Shown here in pieces: positions 6,672 to 14,553 of a stretch of DNA of 64,000 bases. A program made the translations under genes and the position numbers. The notes under the pieces are model-generated. The model searched no databases. It was not told the origin of the DNA and worked only from the letters and a program-made list of their open reading frames with translations. The stretch covers positions 107,548-171,547 of the forward strand of contig JAHFTW010000001.1 in NCBI GenBank assembly GCA_023269235.1, in the 5' to 3' direction. Position 1 is the first letter of the stretch; the number at the start of each line of letters is the position of its first letter. Source of the stretch: Thermoplasmata archaeon. Its GTDB lineage: Archaea; Thermoplasmatota; E2; JACPAO01; JAHFTW01.

Positions 6672-6724
6672 AATCGCGCAAGCGACTGAGTGGACGGTAA
6701 GCATTCCTTTCCCCCTTTTCCCAA
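6672..6724 (+). repeat. Surface-gene 3' UTR/terminator repeat, copy 2
   Basis: This is identical to 5740-5792 except for one base. A related hairpin (agttcgc-GCAA-gcgaact, near 6613-6630) lies just before it. With the relic at 6540-6609 it shows that a whole gene end plus its 3' UTR was duplicated around the toxin module. Confidence 0.85.
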
Positions 6725-6778
6725 CCCTTTCTTGTCCATTCCAGCATCTCTTTCAGCGTCCGCGCCGCCTCCACGGCC

Positions 6779-7618
6779 GTGCGCATCTTCCTGGTGTTGG
6801 CCCTCCTTGCCGTGCCTGCCGCGACAGCCCAAGGCATCGCGACCGCCAGCCTTCCCGTGCAGGCCAACAACGACGACCTGGGGGCGGATCCGCCCTGTCT
6901 TGTGCTCGACATGGGCCAAACCGCGGCCGCGGGCGCACAGCCCTTTGACCTCCGCCTGACGCCCTGCCTCGGCCACGCGCCCGGCACGGAGATCCAGTCC
7001 TCGGACACCATCGAGCTGCAAGCCACCTATCCGCAGGCACATGGGGCGACGCCCGAGAGCGTGCTGTACGCTGACCTCGACGCGAACGGGCGCTACAGCC
7101 CAGGCGACTCCGTCTACCTCACGAGCCAAACGGGCCCCGGCCTGATGCCGACGACAGGGACCGCCGCTTGGACGGTCCGGCTCACATCCGTGGACGGCTT
7201 TCCGGCCGGTTCCCTGGTGCGTGCCGGGGACGCCGACTTAGCGGCCTTCGGACCGAGCGCGCAGCCGTGGGCCGCCGCCAGCCTGGGTTGGCTCGACGCC
7301 GACAACTCCGTCACCTACACGCCCGGCGACATCGCCTTCCTCATGCCCGTCGCCCCCGGGACCTCGGCCGGCACGCAGCCGCCCGTGGGCAGCATCCGCG
7401 TCTCGGGAGCGACCCCCGCCTCCACGTCCTCGCCAACCCAGGCGCCGACCTCGACGAGCCCCACCAGGGCCGTCCCCTCGCCCACCGCGATGCCTGCGGC
7501 CCCGTCCGGAACGACCTCGATGGACGCGTCCAAAGGGACGCCGGGGACTGGATTTCTCCTTGGGCTCCTCGTCCTCGGCGGGGTCGCTTCCCGGCGGAGC
7601 CGACTTCAGGCGGCTTAA
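6779..7618 (+). CDS. Secreted surface protein, single-module paralog of the 3432 gene
   Basis: The protein has 279 residues from GTG, beginning 'MRIFLVLALLAVPAATA', a clear signal peptide. One repeat module is present: 'FDLRLTPCLGHAPGTEIQSSDTIEL', the dockerin-like loop 'ADLDANGRYSPGDSVYL', 'AAWTVRLTSVDGFPAGSLVRAGDADLAAFG' and a second loop 'DADNSVTYTPGD'. These match the 3432 protein module in order. A Thr/Ser/Pro-rich linker leads to a C-terminal 'PGTGFLLGLLVLGGVASRRS' anchor, a PGF-CTERM variant. It is probably a minor envelope protein. The next gene's TATA box overlaps its last codons. Confidence 0.8.
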   Translation: MRIFLVLALLAVPAATAQGIATASLPVQANNDDLGADPPCLVLDMGQTAAAGAQPFDLRLTPCLGHAPGTEIQSSDTIELQATYPQAHGATPESVLYADLDANGRYSPGDSVYLTSQTGPGLMPTTGTAAWTVRLTSVDGFPAGSLVRAGDADLAAFGPSAQPWAAASLGWLDADNSVTYTPGDIAFLMPVAPGTSAGTQPPVGSIRVSGATPASTSSPTQAPTSTSPTRAVPSPTAMPAAPSGTTSMDASKGTPGTGFLLGLLVLGGVASRRSRLQAA

Positions 7619-7620
7619 AT
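7610..7620 (+). promoter_or_regulatory. TATA box of the 7648 gene
   Basis: The element cggcttaaata ends at 7621, overlapping the stop of the upstream gene and lying about 27-38 bases before the ATG at 7648. It fits the window-wide archaeal promoter spacing. Confidence 0.55.
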
Positions 7621-7647
7621 AGGTCCAGGGGGCTTGGAGAGACTGCC

Positions 7648-10600
7648 ATGCGTCGCATCGCGCTCGCCAGTCTTGCCGTCGTCCTCGTCCTCGCGACGGT
7701 CCCCTACCCGGCCTCGGCCGTCAGCTACGGCACCTTCGGGACCCTGGTCACCGCCAGCAGCACGGACTTCAAGCCGACCTACACCGATGCCGGCTTGACC
7801 CCCAAGGTGGTGGACGCGACGGGCGGGGGTGGCGACCTCTCGACGCACGCCCTTTTCCTGGACCTCAGCAACACTCCAACCCAGGTGGACGCGAACCAGG
7901 ACCTTGGGCTGGCCGGCACGGCGACGAAGGGCGCGCTTGCAACGACGACGACGTCGGCGACGGACCTTGGCGCGTTCCTCAGCAATGTTCGCTACCTGGA
8001 GTCGGACGGCATCATGGGCCTCACCACGGGCGACATCGTCGTGTGGTCCTTGGACGCGACGCTCAGCGCGAACGACATCATCCTCTCGTCCACCGTCTCG
8101 CCCGCGGAAGGCGGGGCCACCACGGGCGGTACCGTCATCACGGCGGGCTCCACCCTGTTGACCTCGGCCACCAACGCCAATGGAATCTACCCGGATTCCT
8201 TGACGCTCACCAGCGCCACGTTCTTCTTGAAATCCTTCGACGCGAACGGCAACGGCGCCCTCGGCACTGGTGACCGCCTGTTCCTTACCACAAACACAGG
8301 CAGCACGCCCCAGGTCGGCGACATCTACCTCGGGATCGGCACCGGCGGGACGCTCGGCACCGTCGTCACCTCGAGCGACACCAGCTACGTCCTCTCTCCG
8401 GGCGCCGTCACGGCCTACCTGGGCGCCACCTACACAGGAGCGGGTGCCTCCACGGACGGACTTTGGATTCATTTCCCCACGCCCGGAGGAACCAACGCCA
8501 ACCTCCTCACGAACGATATCATCCTCCGCTCCGCGCCGAGTACGTCGGGCGCGGCTGGCAGCGTGGTCACCACGCCGTCCACCGGCCAGGGGCTGGCGCT
8601 CGCGTCGCCGGCCACGACTTCGCTGGCGCCGCTAATCTTCTACCTGGACGTGGACGGTACGACCGGCTACTCCATCGGCGACCCAGTCTACTTGAACCGC
8701 CCGTCCGCGCTGGGCGGAGGCGCCGACGCTGGCTGCGCAACCGCACCGTGCCTGGATGCCCTTGACTACCGTCTGACCTCAATCACGGTTGGCTCCGCCA
8801 CCTATGCGGCCGGCACCGTCGTCGGCGCGAGCGACCAGGACCTGGCGCAATACGCTGCCAAGATTGGCAACGAAAACAAAGGTACGGGCGTCTGGGCGGT
8901 CCGGCTCTTCGACAACGACAACGGCGGGGGCTTGACGCTCAACTCCTTGACGAACGCGAAGTTCGCCGACATCGCAGGCGGTACCGCCAACACATGGGAC
9001 GTCGCGACCGAGCCGGTCTATGTCTCCGCGAACGCCGTGGTGACCAGCGGCGACAAACGTGTCTACACCGTGGCGGGCCAGCCGGCCCTCGGCACAGTCG
9101 TCTGCACAGGCACCCCGGATGCGGACTGCGGACGCACTTTTGTCACCAGTCCAGCCGCCGCGACCGCGCTCGCTGATTTCAAGGTGAGCGGGGGCGATGG
9201 CGTCTACGACTCCACGTCCGGTGAGGCGGTCTACTTCAGCAAGGATGCGCGCGTCAACGCCCTGGACCAGCGTTTGACGGTCCTTGGGACCCTTCTCACG
9301 GGGGCGGTCCTCTCAGCGGACGCGGACGCCATCCAGCGCCACGTCGAGACGAGCGACCAGCTTTTCGCCTCGTTCTGTCCCACCGGCACTTGCCAGCCGC
9401 GCCTCACGTGGAACGACATCCTCCTGGCGCCCACGCTCGGCACACGCTACGGCTTCGGCCCGACGGTAGGGTTGACGACGCTCACGACGACTGGATTCAT
9501 CCCGACCCTGAAGGCCGTCACGTTGCAGCTCATCCGGTACGACCGCGACCCTTCGGGTGGCGACACGACCGACGGGTTCTACGCGAGCAACGATGGAACG
9601 TTGGGCACCAACGACCTGCGTCTCGTCGGTTTCTCCGGGGGCGCGGGCCCCGGCCTCTTCGTCACCGGCTCCAACACTGAGGAGGTCTCGGCCGGCTCGA
9701 GCGCGACCTCCATCGCGGCCAACGTCGCCTCTCTAATCAAATACCGCGAGCTCGACGGCCTCACAGGCTTCACTGCGGGCGACGTCGCCTACATTGACCT
9801 CACGACCACGGGCAGCGTCATCAGCGGCGCCTCGAACGGTGTCCTGGACCTCAACGACATCCGTCTCAGCAACTACCCAAGCGGCGGCGCCGGCGGCAAC
9901 GTCGTCGCGGCCGGTGGTTCCGAGACCACGAACAGCCAGACTGGGCAGGCCCTTACCGGCACCTTCGTCCTGGCCTATTTCGACGCCAACGGCGACGGGG
10001 TGTTCAGCGCCGACGATGTCCTCTACGCCGTCCCGACCGCGATTGGCTCGACAGCGCAGGTCCCGCTCAACGCCATCTACCTCAGTGGTGCGGGGGGCAC
10101 CATCGGTGGGGCCGCCCCGGTCTCCTCCACGCCTGTTGTCACGACGCCGAACACGGCCACCTCGACCGGCACCGCGTCCTCCAGCGCCTCCGCTTCAAGC
10201 AGCAGCTCCTCCATCAGTCCCCCCACAACCGCCTCAGACGGGACGCTCGGCGGGAACCCGGACGTCGTGAAGGCGAACCAGGGAATCAAGGACTCGTTGC
10301 AGGTGGATTTGTCGGGCGGCGTCGCCAAGCTCACGTGGGCCCAGCAGGACGCCATCACGGGCTACCAAGTGTGGAGCCACAACTCGCCCTACGTCCTGCT
10401 CGCGACGCTCAACGACCCGTCGAAGACGAGCTACACGGACGCCGCGGGGACGACCTCGACCGGGTACCTGGTCACGTCGTTCCACGGCTCCGACGGCAAC
10501 CTCACGGCGGCGCAAGTGAACGCCGGCCAGATCCCCGGCCTCAAGGCCAACACCATCCCGGCGGGCGCGGTGGGGACCGGGGCCGTCTCCGCGACCTCGA

Positions 10601-10689
10601 CGAAGGCGCCCATCCCGGCGCCCGGCATCGTCGTTGCGCTCGGCGCCGTCGCGGTCGCCCTCGTCCTGGCGCGTCGCCGCCTCCTGTAG
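7648..10689 (+). CDS. Large secreted surface protein with dockerin-like loops, Fn3-like domain and C-terminal anchor
   Basis: The protein has 1013 residues. A signal peptide (about 1-27) precedes a long series of variable modules with recurring Ca-loop-like D-x-[DN]-x-[NG]-G/T-x-x-x-x-G-D segments (for example 'DVDGTTGYSIGDPVYL', 'DANGDGVFSADDVLYA') and 'S-x-x-D-I-[IL]-L' strands. They appear related to the 3432 and 6779 proteins but more diverged. Near residue 830 there is a Thr/Ser tract. A fibronectin-III-like domain follows ('AKLTWAQQDAITGYQVWSH…TSTGYLVTSF'), then 'APGIVVALGAVAVALVLARRRLL', a PGF-CTERM-like anchor. A Cys pair appears in 'GCATAPC' and others. It is probably a cell-wall or adhesin-type glycoprotein and a natural substrate for the adjacent O-mannosyltransferase. 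Confidence 0.8.
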   Translation: MRRIALASLAVVLVLATVPYPASAVSYGTFGTLVTASSTDFKPTYTDAGLTPKVVDATGGGGDLSTHALFLDLSNTPTQVDANQDLGLAGTATKGALATTTTSATDLGAFLSNVRYLESDGIMGLTTGDIVVWSLDATLSANDIILSSTVSPAEGGATTGGTVITAGSTLLTSATNANGIYPDSLTLTSATFFLKSFDANGNGALGTGDRLFLTTNTGSTPQVGDIYLGIGTGGTLGTVVTSSDTSYVLSPGAVTAYLGATYTGAGASTDGLWIHFPTPGGTNANLLTNDIILRSAPSTSGAAGSVVTTPSTGQGLALASPATTSLAPLIFYLDVDGTTGYSIGDPVYLNRPSALGGGADAGCATAPCLDALDYRLTSITVGSATYAAGTVVGASDQDLAQYAAKIGNENKGTGVWAVRLFDNDNGGGLTLNSLTNAKFADIAGGTANTWDVATEPVYVSANAVVTSGDKRVYTVAGQPALGTVVCTGTPDADCGRTFVTSPAAATALADFKVSGGDGVYDSTSGEAVYFSKDARVNALDQRLTVLGTLLTGAVLSADADAIQRHVETSDQLFASFCPTGTCQPRLTWNDILLAPTLGTRYGFGPTVGLTTLTTTGFIPTLKAVTLQLIRYDRDPSGGDTTDGFYASNDGTLGTNDLRLVGFSGGAGPGLFVTGSNTEEVSAGSSATSIAANVASLIKYRELDGLTGFTAGDVAYIDLTTTGSVISGASNGVLDLNDIRLSNYPSGGAGGNVVAAGGSETTNSQTGQALTGTFVLAYFDANGDGVFSADDVLYAVPTAIGSTAQVPLNAIYLSGAGGTIGGAAPVSSTPVVTTPNTATSTGTASSSASASSSSSSISPPTTASDGTLGGNPDVVKANQGIKDSLQVDLSGGVAKLTWAQQDAITGYQVWSHNSPYVLLATLNDPSKTSYTDAAGTTSTGYLVTSFHGSDGNLTAAQVNAGQIPGLKANTIPAGAVGTGAVSATSTKAPIPAPGIVVALGAVAVALVLARRRLL

Positions 10690-10696
10690 GTCGGTC

Positions 10697-10720
10697 TGTT
10701 CCTCCCTCTTTTTCTACCTC
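10697..10720 (+). terminator. T-rich terminator after the surface-protein gene
   Basis: A pyrimidine stretch with a five-T run lies directly after the stop at 10689 and before the GTG start at 10741. It fits archaeal intrinsic termination. Confidence 0.45.
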
Positions 10721-10740
10721 CATCCGGTGGCTCGGCCATC

Positions 10741-13332
10741 GTGCAGCTGTCGGTCGTCCTTCCCACCTACAATGAGGCGGGCAACATTGCCCGCATGGTG
10801 GCGGCGCTGCGCGACGAGCTGAAGGCCCTTGACCATGAGGTCCTGGTCATCGACGACAACTCGTTGGACGGGACGGCGGAGCTGGCCCGCAAGGCGGGCG
10901 CTCGCGTCATCGTGCGCACCGCGGAGCGCGGGCTCGCGACGGCGGTCGTGCGCGGCATCGCGGAGGCCAAAGGGACGTACGTCGCCGTGATGGACGCCGA
11001 CTTCCAGCACCCGGTCGCCACGGTCCACCGAATGGCGGAGCGCGCCGTCGCGCGGGACGCCGACCTCGTGGTGGGCAGCCGCTACGTCGAGGGTGGCACG
11101 GAGGGCGACTTCAGCTTCGTCCGCAAGCAGATCAGCCGCGGCGCGTCGTTCCTCGCCAACGTCGGCCTGCCCCCCGTGCGCAAGTTCCACCTCACCGACC
11201 CGATGAGCGGCCTGTTCCTGGTCCGCCGCGACCGCGTGGACGCCGCGCAGTTGCGCCCGTCCGGCTACAAGGTTCTCCTCGAGGTCATCGCGCGGGCCCG
11301 CCTGGAGCGCGTCGAGGAGGTCGGCTACGTGTTCGGCACGCGCGCCGCCGGCGACTCCAAGCTGGGCGCGAAGACCATCGTCCAGTATGTCATGCATCTT
11401 GCGGCGCTCGCCGCGCAGGACCGCGAGAACCGGCGCATGGTGCGCTTCGCCCTCGTGGGCGCCTCCGGCGTCCTCGTCAACTACATCCTGCTGTTCCTGC
11501 TGTTCCAGCTCCTGGGGTTGGAGTACCATCTCTCCCTCGCGGCGGCGCTCGAGGCGAGCGTCATCACGAACTTCCTCCTCAACGACCGGTACACGTTCCG
11601 CGACCACCACGAGGACGGCTGGTGGACGCGGCTCGGGCTGTTTCACCTGGTGAGCTTCTTCGGCCTCGCGTGCAGCTTCGCGACGCAGAGCGTGCTCGTG
11701 GACTTCCTCGGCCTCAACAAATACCTCGTCCTCCCCCTCGGCGTCCTCGCCGGCTTCATCCCGAACTGGATGGGAAACCAGCGTTTCACCTACGGCGGCA
11801 AGGCGCGGCCCAAGACAAGCCGCTGGCTCCCGTACGCGGTCCTCGTCGTCGCCGCATCGGGCCTCTACCTGGGCGGCCTTGGCGAGATCCATGACGTGTA
11901 CTTCGACGAGCACTACTACGTCTCCGTCGCGCACCAGCTCGACAACGGCATCCTCGACGACCCGTGCTGGGCCAACGACGCCACGTTGTCGGAGCGGCCG
12001 CTCAACTACGAGCACCCGCCCCTCGCCAAGCTCATCCTGTGGGCGAGCGTGCACGCGTACGACACGTACCCGGCCGTCTTCGAGGGATGCCGCGACCCGG
12101 ACAACACCAACACGGTCTCCCCGCCTTGCCAGATCCTCAACAACGACGGCGGCGTCATCGCGACGGGCACCAGCCACAAGGCGTGCTACGACACGTTCAC
12201 GCAGGGCCTCCGGGAGCAGGGCAACCCGTACGCCTGGCGCGGCCCCGCGGCCCTGTTCGGCGTCATCACGGTCCTCTTCATCGCGCTCACCGCGCGCCGG
12301 CTGTTTCAGAGCGACGTCGCGGGCACGCTCGCGGGGGCCTTCGTCCTCCTCGACACCCTGATGGTGACGTCGAGCCGCATCGCGCTCCTGGACATCTTCG
12401 CCGTCGGCTTCGCGGTCGTCGCGGCCTGGTGCGCGACCTACCCTTCCCGCAAGGGCATCCTCGGCGCCGCGCTCTTCCTCGGCCTCGGGTTCTCCAGCAA
12501 GTACTACGTCCTCTTCGCCGGCCCGCCGGTCCTGCTCCTCGCGTTCTGGGCGCAGTGGCGCGCCGGCCGCCTCACGCGCCGCCGCTTCGACCTGGCGCTC
12601 TTCGCCCTCCCTACCATCCCGCTCGGCGTCTGGGTCGCGACCTACGCGCCGTGGTGGGCCCTGTGGGTCAAGGAGCACGGGCTCGCGTGGGCCGTCGAGC
12701 ATTGGGGTCGCGTGCAGGTCGAGGCCATCAAGTGGATGGCCGCCGGCAAGCAGGACCACCAGTACATCTCGCAGCCCATCGAGTGGATTCCCATCGTGCG
12801 GCCCATCTTCTACATCGGCTCGGGACAGATCCTCGCGGACGGGGACTGGAGGAGCTACATCTACGGCATCGGCAACCCCGCGGTCTGGTGGCTCGGCTCC
12901 GTCGTCGCCGTGGCCGCGCTTGCCTGGTTCATCTTCGGCTACGCGGTCGCGCTGGGTCGGCGCGCCCAAGGTCCGTTCCGTTACCTCGCCGGCCTGCCGC
13001 GTTGGCGCCAGGCGACCCTCGTCGGCGGCCTGTTCCCGCTCTTGAGCTACGGGGCGTTCTTCGTCCTCACCCGCTCGACCTTCATCTTCTACATGACCCT
13101 CGTCGCGCCGTTCTTGGCCCTGGCGCTTGGGGGTGCGGTGGCGCGGCTGTGGGAGCACCCTGCGCGCTGGGCGCGCACGACCGCCATCGCGGTGTGCGGC
13201 CTCGCCGTGGCCTGCTTCCTGTGGTTCCTCCCGCTGGCGCTCTACATCCCCATCCCGCGCGACTACTTCCATTTCCTGTTCAAGCTCGTGCCGTGGATGC
13301 ACGAGTGCGGCAAGGACTTCCTCTGCGCCTAG
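10741..13332 (+). CDS. Fusion: polyprenyl-phosphate mannose synthase + GtrA + PMT-type O-mannosyltransferase
   Basis: The protein has 863 residues from GTG. Residues 1-230 form a GT-A glycosyltransferase family 2 domain of the DPM1 type ('VVLPTYNEAGNI', 'VIDDNSLDGT', metal-binding 'DADFQHP', 'LTDPMSGLFLV'). Residues ~233-355 are a four-helix GtrA domain ('FALVGASGVLVNYILLFLLF', 'NFLLNDRYTF', 'GNQRFTY'). Residues ~365-863 are a multi-TM GT39/PMT domain with the acidic catalytic pair in 'YFDEHYYV' (~residue 387) and the family signature 'YEHPPLAK' (~426). DPM1 makes lipid-linked mannose, GtrA is associated with moving or anchoring the lipid donor, and PMT transfers the sugar to Ser/Thr of exported proteins. 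One polypeptide therefore appears to cover donor synthesis through transfer. It sits right after Ser/Thr-rich surface proteins. No MIR domain is seen. Confidence 0.88.
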   Translation: MQLSVVLPTYNEAGNIARMVAALRDELKALDHEVLVIDDNSLDGTAELARKAGARVIVRTAERGLATAVVRGIAEAKGTYVAVMDADFQHPVATVHRMAERAVARDADLVVGSRYVEGGTEGDFSFVRKQISRGASFLANVGLPPVRKFHLTDPMSGLFLVRRDRVDAAQLRPSGYKVLLEVIARARLERVEEVGYVFGTRAAGDSKLGAKTIVQYVMHLAALAAQDRENRRMVRFALVGASGVLVNYILLFLLFQLLGLEYHLSLAAALEASVITNFLLNDRYTFRDHHEDGWWTRLGLFHLVSFFGLACSFATQSVLVDFLGLNKYLVLPLGVLAGFIPNWMGNQRFTYGGKARPKTSRWLPYAVLVVAASGLYLGGLGEIHDVYFDEHYYVSVAHQLDNGILDDPCWANDATLSERPLNYEHPPLAKLILWASVHAYDTYPAVFEGCRDPDNTNTVSPPCQILNNDGGVIATGTSHKACYDTFTQGLREQGNPYAWRGPAALFGVITVLFIALTARRLFQSDVAGTLAGAFVLLDTLMVTSSRIALLDIFAVGFAVVAAWCATYPSRKGILGAALFLGLGFSSKYYVLFAGPPVLLLAFWAQWRAGRLTRRRFDLALFALPTIPLGVWVATYAPWWALWVKEHGLAWAVEHWGRVQVEAIKWMAAGKQDHQYISQPIEWIPIVRPIFYIGSGQILADGDWRSYIYGIGNPAVWWLGSVVAVAALAWFIFGYAVALGRRAQGPFRYLAGLPRWRQATLVGGLFPLLSYGAFFVLTRSTFIFYMTLVAPFLALALGGAVARLWEHPARWARTTAIAVCGLAVACFLWFLPLALYIPIPRDYFHFLFKLVPWMHECGKDFLCA

Positions 13333-13383
13333 CGTCGGTTACGGGTCGTCAGACTTCCTTGGGCGGGCGGTGGCGTCGGGGGC

Positions 13384-14427
13384 TCAGGCCGAGGCCTGCT
13401 TGAGGTGCGCCTTGAGGGCCTTGATCTCGCGGATCTCGGCGGGGTCCTCGCCCTTGAGCGCGGCGACGTACACGGACGTGTAGTCGAGGAACTGGAGCAT
13501 GCGCGCCTGCTCGACGACGTGGTCGCCGAAGGAATCAATGGGGTTCGCTGTGAGGTTGGTCCAGCGCACGCCCCAGCCACGGTAGCGCTCCTCCATGTAG
13601 GAGAGGCGGCGGCGCAGCTGCGGGTTCTGGTTGCCGTGGCTCAGCGCCAGGACGGTGAAGTGGCGGCGGTTCTCGACGTCGCCGCCCCAGCCGGTGAGGT
13701 CGTTATGGTTCGACTCGGGGACCAGGTCCACGTCGGCGATCTTCTTCGCGTTCTCGTTGAGCATGCCGCGGAAGTGCAGGCCGACGCCGTAGAACGCAGG
13801 GGTCGCGTAGATCTGCGGGATGGGGCGGTGCAGGGTGCGGGCGAGCTGCTTGGCCTCGTTCTTCGCCTCGGGGACCTGGGGGCCGCAGGTGGCGTCCACC
13901 TCGCGCACGGCCTCCACCGCCTCGGCGACAGGGACCTTGTCCTTCAGGAGGCCGGAGCCCTCGAGGAACCCAAGGACGCTGAACCAGGAATAGCCGAAGG
14001 CGGCGCGTGGCTGGTAGCCGGGTGGCTGCGGGATGGTGCGGGCGGCGAGGGTGGCCAGCGTGCCGCCGGTGCTGAAGCCGGTCACCTCGACGCCGCGCTC
14101 GCGGGCGGACTTGACGACGGCGAGGGTCTCCTCGGTCTCGCCGGAGTAGCTGATGGCGAGGCAGTGCCAGCCCTTCTTGACGTGGTGCGGGAACTGGTAG
14201 TGCTTGACGACGCTGAACGGCAGCTCCAGGCTGCGCGTGGCGGCGTCCTTGACCAGGTTGGCGCACATGCCGGAGAAGCCCATGCCGGCGAACAGCAGGC
14301 CGTCCGCCTTGACGTGCGCCGGCGCCCCCTTGCGGCCCGCCGTGAAGCCGTCCTGGAGCAGGGCGGACTTCGACTGGATGGCTGGCAGGAACCCGCTGGG
14401 GTCGTTGAGGGTGGGCAAGTCGGGCAT
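13384..14427 (-). CDS. Bifunctional phosphoglucose/phosphomannose isomerase (SIS domains)
   Basis: The protein has 347 residues. The tandem SIS fold shows 'ADGLLFAGMGFSGMCANLV' and 'CLAISYSGETEETLAVV' (phosphate-binding S-Y-S-G-x-T-E-E), then the C-terminal half with 'ESNHNDLTGW', the E-x-N-H-N signature containing the catalytic His of the archaeal/bacterial PGI/PMI family. Length and motif order match that family (about 300-350 residues). It interconverts fructose-6-phosphate with glucose- or mannose-6-phosphate and so could feed mannose to GDP-Man and the neighbouring O-mannosylation enzyme. A TATA box (ccctataaaa on the plus strand) lies ~24-33 bases upstream, suggesting a leaderless mRNA. 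Confidence 0.85.
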   Translation of the reverse strand: MPDLPTLNDPSGFLPAIQSKSALLQDGFTAGRKGAPAHVKADGLLFAGMGFSGMCANLVKDAATRSLELPFSVVKHYQFPHHVKKGWHCLAISYSGETEETLAVVKSARERGVEVTGFSTGGTLATLAARTIPQPPGYQPRAAFGYSWFSVLGFLEGSGLLKDKVPVAEAVEAVREVDATCGPQVPEAKNEAKQLARTLHRPIPQIYATPAFYGVGLHFRGMLNENAKKIADVDLVPESNHNDLTGWGGDVENRRHFTVLALSHGNQNPQLRRRLSYMEERYRGWGVRWTNLTANPIDSFGDHVVEQARMLQFLDYTSVYVAALKGEDPAEIREIKALKAHLKQASA

Positions 14428-14450
14428 GACGAGCGCTCCACGAGAGGCGA

Positions 14451-14460
14451 CCCTATAAAA
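14451..14460 (-). promoter_or_regulatory. TATA box of the PGI/PMI gene
   Basis: On the minus strand this reads ttttataggg, 24-33 bases before the ATG at 14427. It is one of the clearest TATA boxes in the window. It forms a divergent promoter region with the element at 14526. Confidence 0.65.
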
Positions 14461-14525
14461 ATGGGGCTTTCGCAGGCCCGCGCGAGGCCCGCCAGACGGG
14501 CGTCCTCTCCTGGGCGCAGGTGCGG

Positions 14526-14533
14526 CTTATAAG
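14526..14533 (+). promoter_or_regulatory. TATA box of the 14554 membrane-protein gene
   Basis: The palindromic cttataag lies 21-28 bases before the ATG at 14554. This supports that ATG over the in-frame TTG six bases earlier and predicts a leaderless transcript. Confidence 0.6.
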
Positions 14534-14553
14534 TTGGCGGCGGGTGCTTGAGG

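Noticed and set aside
10714-13302. 862-codon minus-strand frame opposite the glycosyltransferase fusion
   Set aside because: No hydrophobic or catalytic pattern, while the plus strand has three complete domains.
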